Made by a program: the position numbers and the translations under genes | Notes under the pieces: model-generated | What the model saw: the letters and a program-made list of their open reading frames with translations, nothing else | Databases searched by the model: none | What the model was told of the DNA's origin: nothing | Origin: Syntrophaceae bacterium | Lineage (GTDB): Bacteria > Desulfobacterota > Syntrophia > Syntrophales > UBA2192 | Assembly (NCBI GenBank): GCA_013177795.1 | Contig: JABLXY010000003.1 | Coordinates: 537,244-601,243 of the forward strand | DNA: 64,000 nt | Reading direction: 5' to 3' | In this document: positions 14,883-23,115 of the stretch, piece after piece | Layout of the letters: every line of letters begins with the position of its first letter | Position numbering within the stretch: position 1 is the stretch's first letter

Positions 14883-16181
14883 ATGTACTGGGAAAAAGAA
14901 CTCGAGACCATGCCGCGGGAAAATCTGGAGGCCCTTCAGCTCGAGCGGCTCAAGGCGACCCTCAGGCAGGCCGCGAAATCCCCCCACTACGGCAGGGTCT
15001 ACAAAGAGACGGGGTTCAGCCCCGATGATTTCAGGTCGCTGGCCGATGTGCCGAGGCTTCCCCTGACGACCAAGGACGACCTCCGCGAAAACTGGCCCTA
15101 CGGGTTTCTGGCCGTGCCGCGGGAGGAACTGGTCCGCATGCACTCCTCGTCGGGGACGACGGGCCGGGCGACGGTCATCTTCCACACGGCGAAGGACCTT
15201 GATGCCTGGACGAACCTGGTGGCGCGCTGCATGTACATGACGGGCGTGCGCCGCTCCGACGTCTTCCAGAACATGATGACCTACGGGCTCTTCACGGGGG
15301 GGCTGGGGTTCCACTACGGGGCGGAGCGGATCGGCTGCCTCGTCATCCCCGCCGGGGCCGGCAACAGCAAAAGGCAGATCCAGCTCATGCGGGATTTCGA
15401 GACGACGGTCATCCACATCATCCCGAGCTATGCCCTGCATCTGACCGCCGTCTTCGAGGAGCTCAAGGTCGACCCCCGGAAGGACACGAAGGTGCGGATC
15501 GCCTTTGTCGGGGCGGAGCCGCACACGGAAAAGACCCGCAGGAGGATCGAGGAATTCTACGGATGGAAGGCCTTCAACTCCTACGGCCTCTCCGAGATGA
15601 ACGGGCCCGGCGTGGCCTTCGAGTGCCCGGCGCAGAACGGCCTGCACATCTGGGAGGACAACTTCCTCGTCGAGATCATCGACCCCGACACCCTGAAGCC
15701 CGTTCCGGACGGCGAGGAGGGCGAGCTGGTCATGACGACGCTTGCGCGCGAGGGGATGCCGATCATCCGCTACCGCACGAAGGACCTCACCCGGATCATC
15801 CCGGGGCCCTGCGAGTGCGGCCGGACCCACCGGCGCATCGAGCGCATCAAGGGCCGCACCGACGACATGATGATCCTCAAGGGGGTCAACATCTTCCCCA
15901 TCCAGATCGAGAAGAAACTCATGGACATCCCCGGCGTGGGGACGAACTTCCTGATCATCCTGGAGCGCAAGGGGTTCAACGACGAGATGATCGTCAAGGT
16001 CGAGGTGGCGCAGGAGTTCTTCGACGGGGACCTGCTGAAGCTGCAGAAGCTCCAGCGACGGATCACGGACGAGCTCAAGGCCGACATCCTGATCACCCCG
16101 AAGGTCGAGCTCGTCGAGCCGGGAAGCCTCCCCAAGTCGGAGGGGAAGGCGGTGCGGGTGATCGACAACCGGAAGGACTGA
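14883..16181 (+). CDS. paaK: Phenylacetate-CoA ligase-like AMP-forming enzyme
   Basis: 432 residues from ATG 14883, preceded by GGAGGAAGGG; the longer frame from 14826 lacks such a site. HSSSGTTGRATVIF is the ATP/AMP-binding loop, YGLSEMNGPGVAFEC the adenylation A5-type motif and YRTKDLTRI the A7-type region, followed by GRTDDMMILKGVNIFP before the C-terminal domain. PaaK-type enzymes activate aryl acids to CoA thioesters through an acyl-adenylate. Anaerobes often carry several paralogues linked to 2-oxoacid:ferredoxin oxidoreductases or aromatic degradation, so phenylacetate itself is not certain. The ACT-domain gene follows in the same direction. Confidence 0.88.
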   Translation: MYWEKELETMPRENLEALQLERLKATLRQAAKSPHYGRVYKETGFSPDDFRSLADVPRLPLTTKDDLRENWPYGFLAVPREELVRMHSSSGTTGRATVIFHTAKDLDAWTNLVARCMYMTGVRRSDVFQNMMTYGLFTGGLGFHYGAERIGCLVIPAGAGNSKRQIQLMRDFETTVIHIIPSYALHLTAVFEELKVDPRKDTKVRIAFVGAEPHTEKTRRRIEEFYGWKAFNSYGLSEMNGPGVAFECPAQNGLHIWEDNFLVEIIDPDTLKPVPDGEEGELVMTTLAREGMPIIRYRTKDLTRIIPGPCECGRTHRRIERIKGRTDDMMILKGVNIFPIQIEKKLMDIPGVGTNFLIILERKGFNDEMIVKVEVAQEFFDGDLLKLQKLQRRITDELKADILITPKVELVEPGSLPKSEGKAVRVIDNRKD

Positions 16182-16355
16182 GCCGCTGTGCGGCAGGCCC
16201 CAGGCGACAGGCATGAGGCATCAGGCTCCGGAAAGAGATGACGGGACGGTTGCCTGCAGACTGCGGCCTGCGCCAGGGTGAGAGATCGGGACCTGCAACC
16301 GCCACTTGGAAGAAATTGTCAGCGGCTGGCGATTCATGTGCAAGAGAGGTGCCCC

Positions 16356-16811
16356 ATGACCGTGCATCAGATCTCCGTTTTCGCAGAGAACAAGCCCGGG
16401 CAGCTGGCGAGGCTGACCGGGATCCTGAGCAGGGCGAAGGTGAACATCCGGGCCACGACGATCGCCACGACGGCCACCTTCGGCGTCATCAACCTCATCG
16501 TGGACGACCCGCAGAAGGCCATCAAGGCGATCAAGAAGGACGGGATGATGGTGACGACCAAGGAGGTCATCGCCGTCATCATCGAGGACAAGCCGGGCGG
16601 CCTCGACAAGCTCACGCAGATGCTCTTCAAGGAGAACATCAACGTCAACAACGCCTACGGCTTCGTCCTCGACAGCTGGAAGACGGCGGTCTTCGTCGTC
16701 GAGGTGGATGACATCGCGAAGGCCCAGAGGCTGATCGAGAAGGCCGGGTTCAAGACGCTCGACGACGACGCCCTCTCGGCGGTCGAGCCGTTTCACTATG
16801 TAAAATATTAG
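16356..16811 (+). CDS. Tandem ACT-domain protein
   Basis: 151 residues from ATG 16356, with GAGAGG upstream. The sequence is two ACT modules: HQISVFAENKPGQLARLTGIL (about residues 4-70) and VIAVIIEDKPGGLDKLTQML (about 71-145), each with the ligand-facing N/DKPG turn. ACT modules bind amino acids and control enzymes or transcription. A stand-alone two-ACT protein next to a PaaK-like ligase is a recurring arrangement in anaerobes that metabolise aromatic amino acids, so it may sense phenylalanine-type ligands; this is inference from context. Confidence 0.85.
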   Translation: MTVHQISVFAENKPGQLARLTGILSRAKVNIRATTIATTATFGVINLIVDDPQKAIKAIKKDGMMVTTKEVIAVIIEDKPGGLDKLTQMLFKENINVNNAYGFVLDSWKTAVFVVEVDDIAKAQRLIEKAGFKTLDDDALSAVEPFHYVKY

Positions 16812-16815
16812 GGGA

Positions 16816-16894
16816 TGGAATACTGGAATGATGGAGCAATGGGTTGATCAGGAAATCTTCACCCGGGATTCCAATACTCCATCACTCCAATGGG
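16816..16894. repeat. Imperfect inverted repeat built of a TGGAATGATGGA-like unit
   Basis: The left arm (16816-16843) is an iteration of TGGAATACTGGAATGATGG; the right arm (16867-16894) is its near reverse complement, enclosing about 23 bp. The same unit recurs at 1325-1349 and 26541-26626. It lies between the ACT gene and the next coding region. Confidence 0.7.
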
Positions 16895-16940
16895 CAGACA
16901 TGCAGTAGATCGAGGCACAGAATCGAAGAGGAATACCAGC

Positions 16941-17372
16941 ATGGCTAGGCAGGACAAAGGGCACTTCGCGGCGAAGCACCCCGGTGCAACCGTGAAGAAG
17001 GAAGTGGCGGAACTGCTGAAGAAGAAAAAGGTCGACGGCGCGATGACGTGCCCCCTGGCGTTTCAGGCGGCGAGCGAGCTGAACCTCACGCCCGCCGAGG
17101 TCGGCCTGGCGCTAGACCTGCTGGAGATTCCCATCAGCAAGTGCCAGCTGGGTCTGTTCGGCTATTCGCCGGTCAGCCGGATCCTCCAGCCGGCGGATTC
17201 GGTTCCGGAGGAACTCGATGCGGCCATCCGGGCCGCGATGAAAGACGGCCGGCTCCCCTGTGCCGCCGCGTTCCGGATCGCCGCCGACTTCAAGGTCGCG
17301 AAGATCCGGGTCTCGTCGGCCTGCGAGAAGCTGAAGATCAAGATCAGCGCCTGCCAGCTCGGCGCGTTCTAA
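16941..17372 (+). CDS. Small protein made of two 53-residue repeats, function unknown
   Basis: 143 residues from ATG 16941 (GAGGAATACC upstream). Residues 21-73 and 91-143 align without a gap: both have Cys and Ala-Phe-x-x-Ala near position 17, a central helix, then I-x-I-S-x-CQLG-x-F at the end. C37/C107 and C68/C138 correspond. The second unit's block ACEKLKIKISACQLGAF matches LDLLEIPISKCQLGLF in the first. The N-terminal 20 residues are basic. The repeated pattern resembles a helix-turn-helix pair, but I recognise no family. It follows the paaK-like and ACT genes on the same strand and may share their regulation. Confidence 0.75.
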   Translation: MARQDKGHFAAKHPGATVKKEVAELLKKKKVDGAMTCPLAFQAASELNLTPAEVGLALDLLEIPISKCQLGLFGYSPVSRILQPADSVPEELDAAIRAAMKDGRLPCAAAFRIAADFKVAKIRVSSACEKLKIKISACQLGAF

Positions 17373-17382
17373 AGAACGGCTG

Positions 17383-17470
17383 AAGGCTAAAGGCTAAAGG
17401 CTAAAGGCTAAAGGCTAAAGGCAATGGATTCTTTTCCTGACCCTTTGCCCTTAACCTTTTGCCATTTGCC
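17383..17470. repeat. AAGGCTA heptamer array with an inverted partner
   Basis: About five and a half copies of AAGGCTA occupy 17383-17422; CCCTTTGCCCTTAACCTTTTGCC at 17441-17470 is a degenerate reverse complement. The array fills the gap between two convergent genes and could fold into a long hairpin. Confidence 0.75.
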
Positions 17471-17474
17471 TTCT

Positions 17475-18095
17475 TCAGAGGTACGGCTTGAGCGCTTCGT
17501 AAAAATACCCTGCCATGATGCCGTAGCCCGCATCGTTGGGGTGGATGGCGTCGCTCATCTTCCCGGGGTTGCCGAGCAGGCCCTTCAGGATGTCGGGCAC
17601 CAGCACGGCCCCCGTCTCTTCGCAGACCTTCCGGTACTGCTCCTGGAACCCCCTTCCCCAGACGGGGACGTCGAGCCCCCCCACGATGACGAGGGCCCCC
17701 CGGCCCTGGATGGCCGTGATGATCGCCTTGAGGTTCCTGAAGGCCCGGTCGCGGTCCTGCCGGTTTTTCAGGTCGTTTCCCCCGAGGGTGATCAGGACGA
17801 TGCACGGCGAGCGGTCGAGGACATCGCGCTCGAGCCTCGCCAGCGCGGTGTCCGTCGTGTCGCCGGGGATGCCCGCGTTGATGACGGGACGGCCGATGCG
17901 CCGCGAGAGCTGGGAGGGGTAGTCCATGCCCTGCGAGGCGCCCGTGCCGTAGGTGAGGCTGTCGCCGAAGCAGATGATGTTCTCGCCCGCCGGCCTTGCG
18001 TTCTTCACGGGCGGGGGAGGCGAGAGCTGGCGGTACCCGAGATAGACGGTGAGGATGACCGCCAGTGCGACGGCGCCGGTTTTGACGAGCTTCAT
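17475..18095 (-). CDS. SGNH/GDSL hydrolase, TesA-like
   Basis: 206 residues. An N-terminal hydrophobic segment (residues 5-23) suggests export or membrane anchoring. Block I FGDSLTYG has the catalytic serine, GIPGDTT is block II, TLGGNDL has the block III asparagine, and [10 protein letters not shown] has the catalytic Asp and His (block V). The order and spacing match E. coli TesA, a periplasmic lysophospholipase/thioesterase. It probably hydrolyses an ester or thioester in the cell envelope; the substrate is unknown. Confidence 0.88.
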   Translation of the reverse strand: MKLVKTGAVALAVILTVYLGYRQLSPPPPVKNARPAGENIICFGDSLTYGTGASQGMDYPSQLSRRIGRPVINAGIPGDTTDTALARLERDVLDRSPCIVLITLGGNDLKNRQDRDRAFRNLKAIITAIQGRGALVIVGGLDVPVWGRGFQEQYRKVCEETGAVLVPDILKGLLGNPGKMSDAIHPNDAGYGIMAGYFYEALKPYL

Positions 18096-18176
18096 GGAAG
18101 CGTGTTACGGGTTGCTGTCCAATCTTGTCAATGGCCGGGCGGGATTCTGCACTGCGAAGTTTGACGCGTTTTGGTT

Positions 18177-18272
18177 AACCGATCTTCGCGAAGCTGAGCG
18201 TCCGCAGCGCAAACTGTTTGAGCCCGAAGGGCGAGTTTTTGCGTCTGCAGTGAAGCGAGCGTTAGAGCGGTC
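18177..18272 (+). repeat. Dispersed intergenic element, copy A
   Basis: The 37-bp core at 18207-18243 (starting GCGCAAACTG, ending GAGTTTTTGCG, with internal inverted repeat GCCCGAAGGGC) matches the reverse complement of 25141-25177 in 36 of 37 positions. Flanks on both sides also align, giving about 95 bp. It lies between the SGNH hydrolase and cobalamin adenosyltransferase genes. No coding potential is supported. Confidence 0.8.
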
Positions 18273-18318
18273 CAAAACCGTCAATTCGCAGAAAGAATTC
18301 CGGTCGGACAATCGCTTC

Positions 18319-18834
18319 TTATCCTTTTTCCTCCGCGTAGCGGGCCAGGGTGAAGAGCATGTCGGCGAGCCGGTTCAGGTACTGGTGGATCTCGGGGCTG
18401 TTGAGAAGCCCCTTGTGCTTGAGCTCCGCCGCCCGGCGCTCGGCCCGGCGGATGACCGTCCGGCCCACGTCGATCTGCGCGGAGACGGCGTTCTTGCCCG
18501 GGTAGACGAACTCGCGCGGGAAGGGGACCTCCTCCTGGAGCCTGTCGATGAGGTCCTCGACGCGGTCCACGTCGGCCTTGCCGATCCGCTGCGCGAGCTT
18601 GCCCATGTCCTCGGGAAGGGTCGACATCTCGGCGCCCATGACGAGGAGGTCCTTCTGGACCTGCAGGATGATCTCCTTGATCCGGGGGTTGCCCGTCATC
18701 CCCCGCGCCACCCCGAGGACGGAACTGGCCTCGTCGAGCGTCCCGTAGGCCTCCGGCCGGGGATCAAACTTGGGGATCCGCTGACCGCCCAGAAGACTGG
18801 TCTCTCCCGTGTCGCCCTTCTTCGAGAACTTCAT
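18319..18834 (-). CDS. PduO-type ATP:cob(I)alamin adenosyltransferase
   Basis: 171 residues from ATG 18834. KKGDTGETSLLGGQRIPK is the N-terminal ATP-binding motif, VYPGKNAVSAQIDVGRTVIRRAER carries the arginine and the C-terminal helix motif, and LNRLADMLFTLARYAEE ends the five-helix bundle. The enzyme transfers the adenosyl group of ATP to cob(I)alamin, supplying adenosylcobalamin for mutases and dehydratases. The start overlaps the upstream nucleoside phosphorylase gene by four bases, so they form an operon. Confidence 0.92.
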   Translation of the reverse strand: MKFSKKGDTGETSLLGGQRIPKFDPRPEAYGTLDEASSVLGVARGMTGNPRIKEIILQVQKDLLVMGAEMSTLPEDMGKLAQRIGKADVDRVEDLIDRLQEEVPFPREFVYPGKNAVSAQIDVGRTVIRRAERRAAELKHKGLLNSPEIHQYLNRLADMLFTLARYAEEKG

Positions 18835-19541
18835 GCCCTGCTCCTTTCGATGAACTTGCCGACGATCGTCAGCATGGTTTCGCGGTTCCGCTTCGCGCCC
18901 TCGAGGATCGTCTCCATGGTGAGGGGAGTCTCCACGACGCCGTTGCCGTAATTGTCGACGGAACACAGGGCGGCATAGGCAAGCCCGAGCTCCTTCGCGA
19001 CGATCGCCTCGGCGGCCATGGTCATCCCCACGATGTCGGCGTAGGCGGCCATCATGCGGATCTCGGCCCGGGTCTCGAGCCTCGGGCCCTGGGTCTGCCA
19101 GTAGACGCCGCGCTCCACGACGGGGATCCCGCAGGCGGCTGCGGCCTCGATGAGCCGGCGCCGCACGTCCTCCGAGAGATCGGGCGTGATGTGGACGGGC
19201 CGGTCGGCAAAGACCGTGGGCGTGCCGGCCAGCAGGATGAAATCGTCGGGCACGACGATGGAGCCGGGCGGCAGGTCCTTCTTCAGGGATCCCGTCGAAT
19301 TGACGCCGACGACGTCGCGGATGCCGAGGGCCTTGAGGGCCGCGAGGTTTGCCTGGTGTTGGATGCGGTGCGGCAGGACGTACTCGCCGGGCTCGTGGCC
19401 GTGGCGCGCGATGTGGGCGATTTCCCGGGATACCCAGACGGTGACCCGCCCGAACTCGTTGACCACGTGCTCCTTCCGGAGCCCCCGGAAGGCGCTCGTC
19501 CCGTGCAGGACCGTCCCGGAGATGATGCCGATGGGCGCCAT
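18831..19541 (-). CDS. MTA/purine nucleoside phosphorylase family enzyme
   Basis: 236 residues. GIISGTVLHG and HRIQHQANLAALKALGI (the phosphate- and substrate-binding region of the trimeric PNP/MTAP family), VYWQTQGPRLETRAEI and GMTMAAEAIVAKELGLAYAAL define the class. MTAP-type enzymes cleave 5'-methylthioadenosine, methylthioinosine or purine nucleosides with phosphate. Residues after the GMT motif differ from the human and typical bacterial MTAP versions I remember, so the exact nucleoside is uncertain. Sharing an operon with an adenosyltransferase suggests recycling of a by-product of adenosyl chemistry, such as 5'-deoxyadenosine; that is speculative. Confidence 0.85.
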   Translation of the reverse strand: MAPIGIISGTVLHGTSAFRGLRKEHVVNEFGRVTVWVSREIAHIARHGHEPGEYVLPHRIQHQANLAALKALGIRDVVGVNSTGSLKKDLPPGSIVVPDDFILLAGTPTVFADRPVHITPDLSEDVRRRLIEAAAACGIPVVERGVYWQTQGPRLETRAEIRMMAAYADIVGMTMAAEAIVAKELGLAYAALCSVDNYGNGVVETPLTMETILEGAKRNRETMLTIVGKFIERSRA

Positions 19542-19695
19542 GGGGTTCTCCTTCTTCCTGGTGCCTGACGCCTGGTGCCCGACGCCTGTGCTTTCCTAGC
19601 AGAATCGGCGGGGCCTGTCAAAAAAATCGTGCCCCGGAGGGGACGCCTGCAGAACGCCCGTCAGTGCCCGCGGATCCGGCATCCCCGAGGTGCGC

Positions 19696-19724
19696 TTGAC
19701 TTCGCCGCCGCATGATGGCATAGT
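19696..19724 (+). promoter_or_regulatory. Candidate sigma-70 promoter of trxA
   Basis: TTGACT at 19696-19701 and CATAGT at 19719-19724 are separated by 17 bp, 30 bp upstream of the thioredoxin start. Confidence 0.5.
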
Positions 19725-19753
19725 TGCATTCAGAACAGCAAGGGGGTAAGCCC

Positions 19754-20083
19754 ATGAGCGATGAAAACGTCATCCACCTCAGCGAAGGAACCTTCGACGC
19801 CGAGGTCTTGCAGTCCAGCCAGCCGGCCCTGGTCGACTTCTGGGCCCCCTGGTGCGGGCCCTGCCGGGCCATCGGCCCGATTCTCGAGGAACTGGCCGGG
19901 GAGTACAAGGGCCGGATCAAGGTGGCCAAGGTCAACGTCGACGACAACAAGAAGCTGGCCGGCGATCACGGGGTGATGAGCATCCCCACGATGATCCTGT
20001 TCAAGGACGGGAAGGTCGTGGACAAGGTCATCGGGCTCGTGCCGAAGGAGAGGCTCAAGGCCCTGCTGGACAAGGCCCTGTAA
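19754..20083 (+). CDS. trxA: Thioredoxin
   Basis: 109 residues from ATG 19754 (AAGGGGG upstream). The active site WCGPC is at residues 33-37, and the cis-proline loop MSIPTMILF and the C-terminal helix are intact. It reduces protein disulfides in the cytoplasm with electrons from thioredoxin reductase. It is a single-gene unit with its own predicted promoter and terminator. Confidence 0.96.
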   Translation: MSDENVIHLSEGTFDAEVLQSSQPALVDFWAPWCGPCRAIGPILEELAGEYKGRIKVAKVNVDDNKKLAGDHGVMSIPTMILFKDGKVVDKVIGLVPKERLKALLDKAL

Positions 20084-20096
20084 GAAAAACGGTTGA

Positions 20097-20135
20097 TGGA
20101 GGCCCCTGTTTGCGCAGGCGGGCCTCCATTTTTTT
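20097..20135 (+). terminator. Rho-independent terminator of trxA
   Basis: TGGAGGCCC (20097-20105) pairs perfectly with GGGCCTCCA (20120-20128) around a 14-nt loop, followed by a run of seven or more T. Confidence 0.9.
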
Positions 20136-20150
20136 ATGCGGCGGGTGAGC

Positions 20151-20975
20151 ATGCAGACAAACGGGATCGGAAGCGCCACGGCAAACAGACGCGGGCTGCT
20201 CGCGGCGGCCCTCCTCCTCATCCTGGCGGTGTCCGTGAGCGGCTGCGCCTGGTGGGATTCGATCTGGGGCAAGGAGCCCCGGGTCCGGCCGACGCCGGAG
20301 GGTCTCTACCAGCGCGGGTTCGAACACTACAAGAAGGGCGACTACAAGAAGGCGATCGAGGTCTTCTCGCGCGTGCGCGACGAGTATCCGCTCAACCCCG
20401 TGGCCCTCATGGCGGAGCTGGGCATCGCCGACGCCTACTTCGAGAACGAGCAGTACGTCGATGCCTCGGTGGCCTACGGCAGCTTCGTCGAGCTGCATCC
20501 GACGAACCCGAACGTCCCCTACGCCATGTATCAGCTCGGCATGTGCCACTATCACCAGATGCAGACCATCGACCGGGACCAGACCGAGACGCAGAAGGCC
20601 CGCAAGGAGTTCGAGCGGCTCATCGCCCGGTTCCCGCAGAGCAAGTTCGCGATCATGGCCGAGAAGAACCTGCGCGAGGTCAAGCAGCGCCTCGCGGAGC
20701 ACGAGTTCTACGTCGGCGAGTTCTACTACCGCACCAAGAAATACGACGCGGCGCTCAAGCGCTTCGAGCTCATCCAGCGCGAATACGCCGGCCTGGGGCT
20801 GGACTACAAGACGAACCGGTTCATCGAGGAGACGAAGCTCCGGATGCGGGAGGAGCAGGACCGTAAGTCCAGAGAGGCACAGAAGGCCGAAGAGGCCCGA
20901 AAGGCGAGGGAAGCGAAGGAAGCCAAGAAGGCGCCGGAGAAGACCCCGGAGAAGACCCCGCCGCCCGGCAAGTAG
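20151..20975 (+). CDS. bamD: Outer-membrane assembly lipoprotein BamD
   Basis: 274 residues from ATG 20151. An ATG at 20136 directly abuts the terminator T-run and is unlikely to be the start. The signal peptide ends in a lipobox with the lipidated Cys at residue 32 (SVSGC). Tetratricopeptide-like repeats follow: LYQRGFEHYKKGDYKKAIEVF, then the next pairs of helices to about residue 225. The C-terminal tail (residues ~235-274) is a Lys/Glu/Ala/Pro-rich low-complexity segment longer than in E. coli BamD. BamD partners BamA in folding outer-membrane proteins, so the organism has an outer membrane. Confidence 0.9.
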   Translation: MQTNGIGSATANRRGLLAAALLLILAVSVSGCAWWDSIWGKEPRVRPTPEGLYQRGFEHYKKGDYKKAIEVFSRVRDEYPLNPVALMAELGIADAYFENEQYVDASVAYGSFVELHPTNPNVPYAMYQLGMCHYHQMQTIDRDQTETQKARKEFERLIARFPQSKFAIMAEKNLREVKQRLAEHEFYVGEFYYRTKKYDAALKRFELIQREYAGLGLDYKTNRFIEETKLRMREEQDRKSREAQKAEEARKAREAKEAKKAPEKTPEKTPPPGK

Positions 20976-20976
20976 C

Positions 20977-22545
20977 TCAGCCGCGCTCCGACAGGCGCTG
21001 CAGCACGGCGAAGGCGGTCCTCTCCGCCTCCCCCGACGTGTCCGCCACGAGATGCGATTCCCCGGGGATCTCGTCGATCCGCTCGAAATCCCCTTTCTGG
21101 GCCTGGAAGATCTCCCAGCGCCCGTCCGAGATGTCCCCGCCGCCCGATTCCCGCTTTCGCAACCGCTCCTCGACAATCGCCTCGGGGCAGGTGCACTCCA
21201 CGAGGATCGCCTCGGCGCCGGCCCGGCGTGCCGCCTCGAAGGCCCGCGAGCGCTCCTCGCGGCTCTTGTAGGAGCCGTCGAGGATGACGGCGCCGGCGGT
21301 CTCGAGTTTCTCCAAGGCGATCTCGAGGGCCCGCGCGTAGGTCCTGCGCGAGACGTCCGCCGAGTAGATCCCCTGCCCGAACGCCTCGTAGCGGTGCTCC
21401 GAGGCCGGAATACGGAGCATCTCCTTCCGCACGGCGTCGGTCTGGACGATGTCCGCCCCGACCAGGGGGGCCAGCGCGCGGGCGAGGACGCTCTTGCCCG
21501 TCCCCATGAGGCCGGCCACGAGGATCAGCGTCTTCTTCGCGGGCCGCGCCGCGTAGGCGAAGGCCAGGTCGAAATACCGGGATGCCGCCCGGGCGGCTTC
21601 CTCCCGCTGGGCGGGTCCGATGTGCGGGTCGTCGAGGCGGAAGCTCGTCACCTTTCCCCGCACGTAGGCGTAGTAGCAGCGGTAGAAATCGAGCAGGCGC
21701 CGGACCTCCCCGTCGCCGCTGTGGCGGACGTAGGCATCGACGAAGGCACGCGCATGGCCGGGGTAGCCGTTGTAATCGAGGTCCATGGCAAGGAAGGCCG
21801 CCTCGGCCGCCACGTCGCCGAAGCGGAATCGCTCGTTGAACTCGATGCAGTCGAAGATGATGATGCCGTCGGCCAGGCAGATGTGCTCGGCGTGGAGGTC
21901 GCCGTGGCAGTCGCGGATCCGGTGCTCCGCCACGCGCTTTTCGAACAGCGGCCGCTCCCGCTCGAGGAAGCGGTTGACCCAGCCCCGCAGGAATTCGTAG
22001 CGCTCGCGGGGGATCGTCAGGCCGATGTAGCGGGCCGTCTGCTCGAAGTTCTCGTCGTGGTTGTACAGGATCGTCTCGATCCCGCCCATCTCGTCGATCC
22101 GGCCGCCCGTCTCGGCCCGCCGGTGGAAATCGGACACCTTCGCCGCGACGGCGTCCATGGTCTCCGGCGGGACCTTGCCCTCGGCCAGGAGCCTCTTCAG
22201 CATCCTGTCCTGGGGGAGCCTTCGCATCACGACGGCGTACTCCACGGGCCGCCCGACCCCGAGGGCGGGGGTCCCCCCGGCGTCCTCCCCGATGGCGGCC
22301 ACCTCCAGGTAGGCCTCCGGCGCCAGCCGCCGGTTGAGCCGCAGCTCCTCCTCGCAGAAGCGCTTTCTCTTTTCGAGCGTCGTGAAGTCGAGAAACCCGA
22401 AGTCGACGGCCTTCTTCACCTTGTAGACCCGGTCCCCCGCGATGAAGACGAAGGAGATGTGCGTCTGAACGAGTTCCACCGACGGGGGCCGGTGCGGGTA
22501 GAAACCCGGTCTGGACATGGCCTCGACGAGCTTGGGGTGGGTCAT
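20977..22545 (-). CDS. Phosphotransferase/P-loop kinase fusion protein
   Basis: 522 residues from ATG 22545. The N-terminal ~330 residues resemble aminoglycoside-phosphotransferase-like kinases: CHGDLHAEHICL is the catalytic loop and IIFDCIEFNERFRFGDVAAE the Mg2+-binding segment. The C-terminal ~170 residues form a gluconokinase-like P-loop domain with LMGTGKSVLARAL and a DGSYKSREERSRAF segment. This fusion is widespread in bacteria, usually annotated 'bifunctional aminoglycoside phosphotransferase/ATP-binding protein', with no established substrate. It converges on bamD with one base between the stops. A true antibiotic-resistance role should not be assumed. Confidence 0.85.
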   Translation of the reverse strand: MTHPKLVEAMSRPGFYPHRPPSVELVQTHISFVFIAGDRVYKVKKAVDFGFLDFTTLEKRKRFCEEELRLNRRLAPEAYLEVAAIGEDAGGTPALGVGRPVEYAVVMRRLPQDRMLKRLLAEGKVPPETMDAVAAKVSDFHRRAETGGRIDEMGGIETILYNHDENFEQTARYIGLTIPRERYEFLRGWVNRFLERERPLFEKRVAEHRIRDCHGDLHAEHICLADGIIIFDCIEFNERFRFGDVAAEAAFLAMDLDYNGYPGHARAFVDAYVRHSGDGEVRRLLDFYRCYYAYVRGKVTSFRLDDPHIGPAQREEAARAASRYFDLAFAYAARPAKKTLILVAGLMGTGKSVLARALAPLVGADIVQTDAVRKEMLRIPASEHRYEAFGQGIYSADVSRRTYARALEIALEKLETAGAVILDGSYKSREERSRAFEAARRAGAEAILVECTCPEAIVEERLRKRESGGGDISDGRWEIFQAQKGDFERIDEIPGESHLVADTSGEAERTAFAVLQRLSERG

Positions 22546-22558
22546 GGGGAGGGCTTTC

Positions 22559-23038
22559 CTACCTAAACCATTTCTTCCTGCGGCCGAAGGGGCCTGCCGT
22601 GGAGCGAAGCAGGCGGGTGATGAGCCCTTCATTGGATTTGAGGTCGTAGACGCCGCTTGGCTCCTTTGCGGCCTGCTCGCGCTCGATGTCTTCGAGGCTC
22701 GGGTAGTTGGCCAGGTCGTCGATCAGGATGCGCGGCTGCCTGTCACCTTCGCGGCTGACGCGGCTTGCCTGCGGTGCCGGGGGGGAAGCCTGCCCCGCGG
22801 CCCTGGCCAGCACCTCCTCGCGGCGGGGGAAATGTCTCAGCACGGGCGGCGTGTAGGCCTGCCTCTTGAGGCCCATGAGGGCTTTTTCCATGATGGCGGC
22901 GTAGCTCTCCCCGGTCTTTTCCTTTTCCTCGGCGAGGATCGCACGGGCCTCCTTTGAGAGTACGACGGTGAAGGAGCTCTTTCCCTCGGATTTCTGCTTC
23001 TCTCTCCAGCGCCTGATTCTATCTGCCTCTTTTTTCAT
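22559..23038 (-). CDS. Basic-charged hypothetical protein
   Basis: 159 residues. The N-terminal part is rich in Lys, Arg and Glu (RIRRWREKQKSEGKSS), followed by FTVVLSKEARAILAEEKEKTG, which resembles the ribbon-helix-helix style of small DNA-binding antitoxins. The C-terminal half is Pro/Arg-rich and probably disordered. It ends 13 bp before the kinase-fusion start on the same strand. No toxin partner is apparent and I recognise no family. Confidence 0.6.
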   Translation of the reverse strand: MKKEADRIRRWREKQKSEGKSSFTVVLSKEARAILAEEKEKTGESYAAIMEKALMGLKRQAYTPPVLRHFPRREEVLARAAGQASPPAPQASRVSREGDRQPRILIDDLANYPSLEDIEREQAAKEPSGVYDLKSNEGLITRLLRSTAGPFGRRKKWFR

Positions 23039-23115
23039 GCCCTTTCACCGTTACAAGTAACATCGGCGACGTTTCTTGTAACATTGGTTGCTTCGTTTCG
23101 CAAGGAAAAAACCGT

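Noticed and set aside
17383-17422. Regular short repeats considered as a CRISPR array
   Set aside because: Units are only 7 bases long without spacers and no cas gene is present.
20977-22545. Antibiotic-resistance gene, suggested by the aminoglycoside-phosphotransferase-like fold
   Set aside because: The domain fusion belongs to a widespread family without demonstrated resistance activity and has no mobile context here.
22559-23038. Antitoxin of a toxin-antitoxin pair
   Set aside because: Only a weak ribbon-helix-helix resemblance is seen and no small toxin gene adjoins it.
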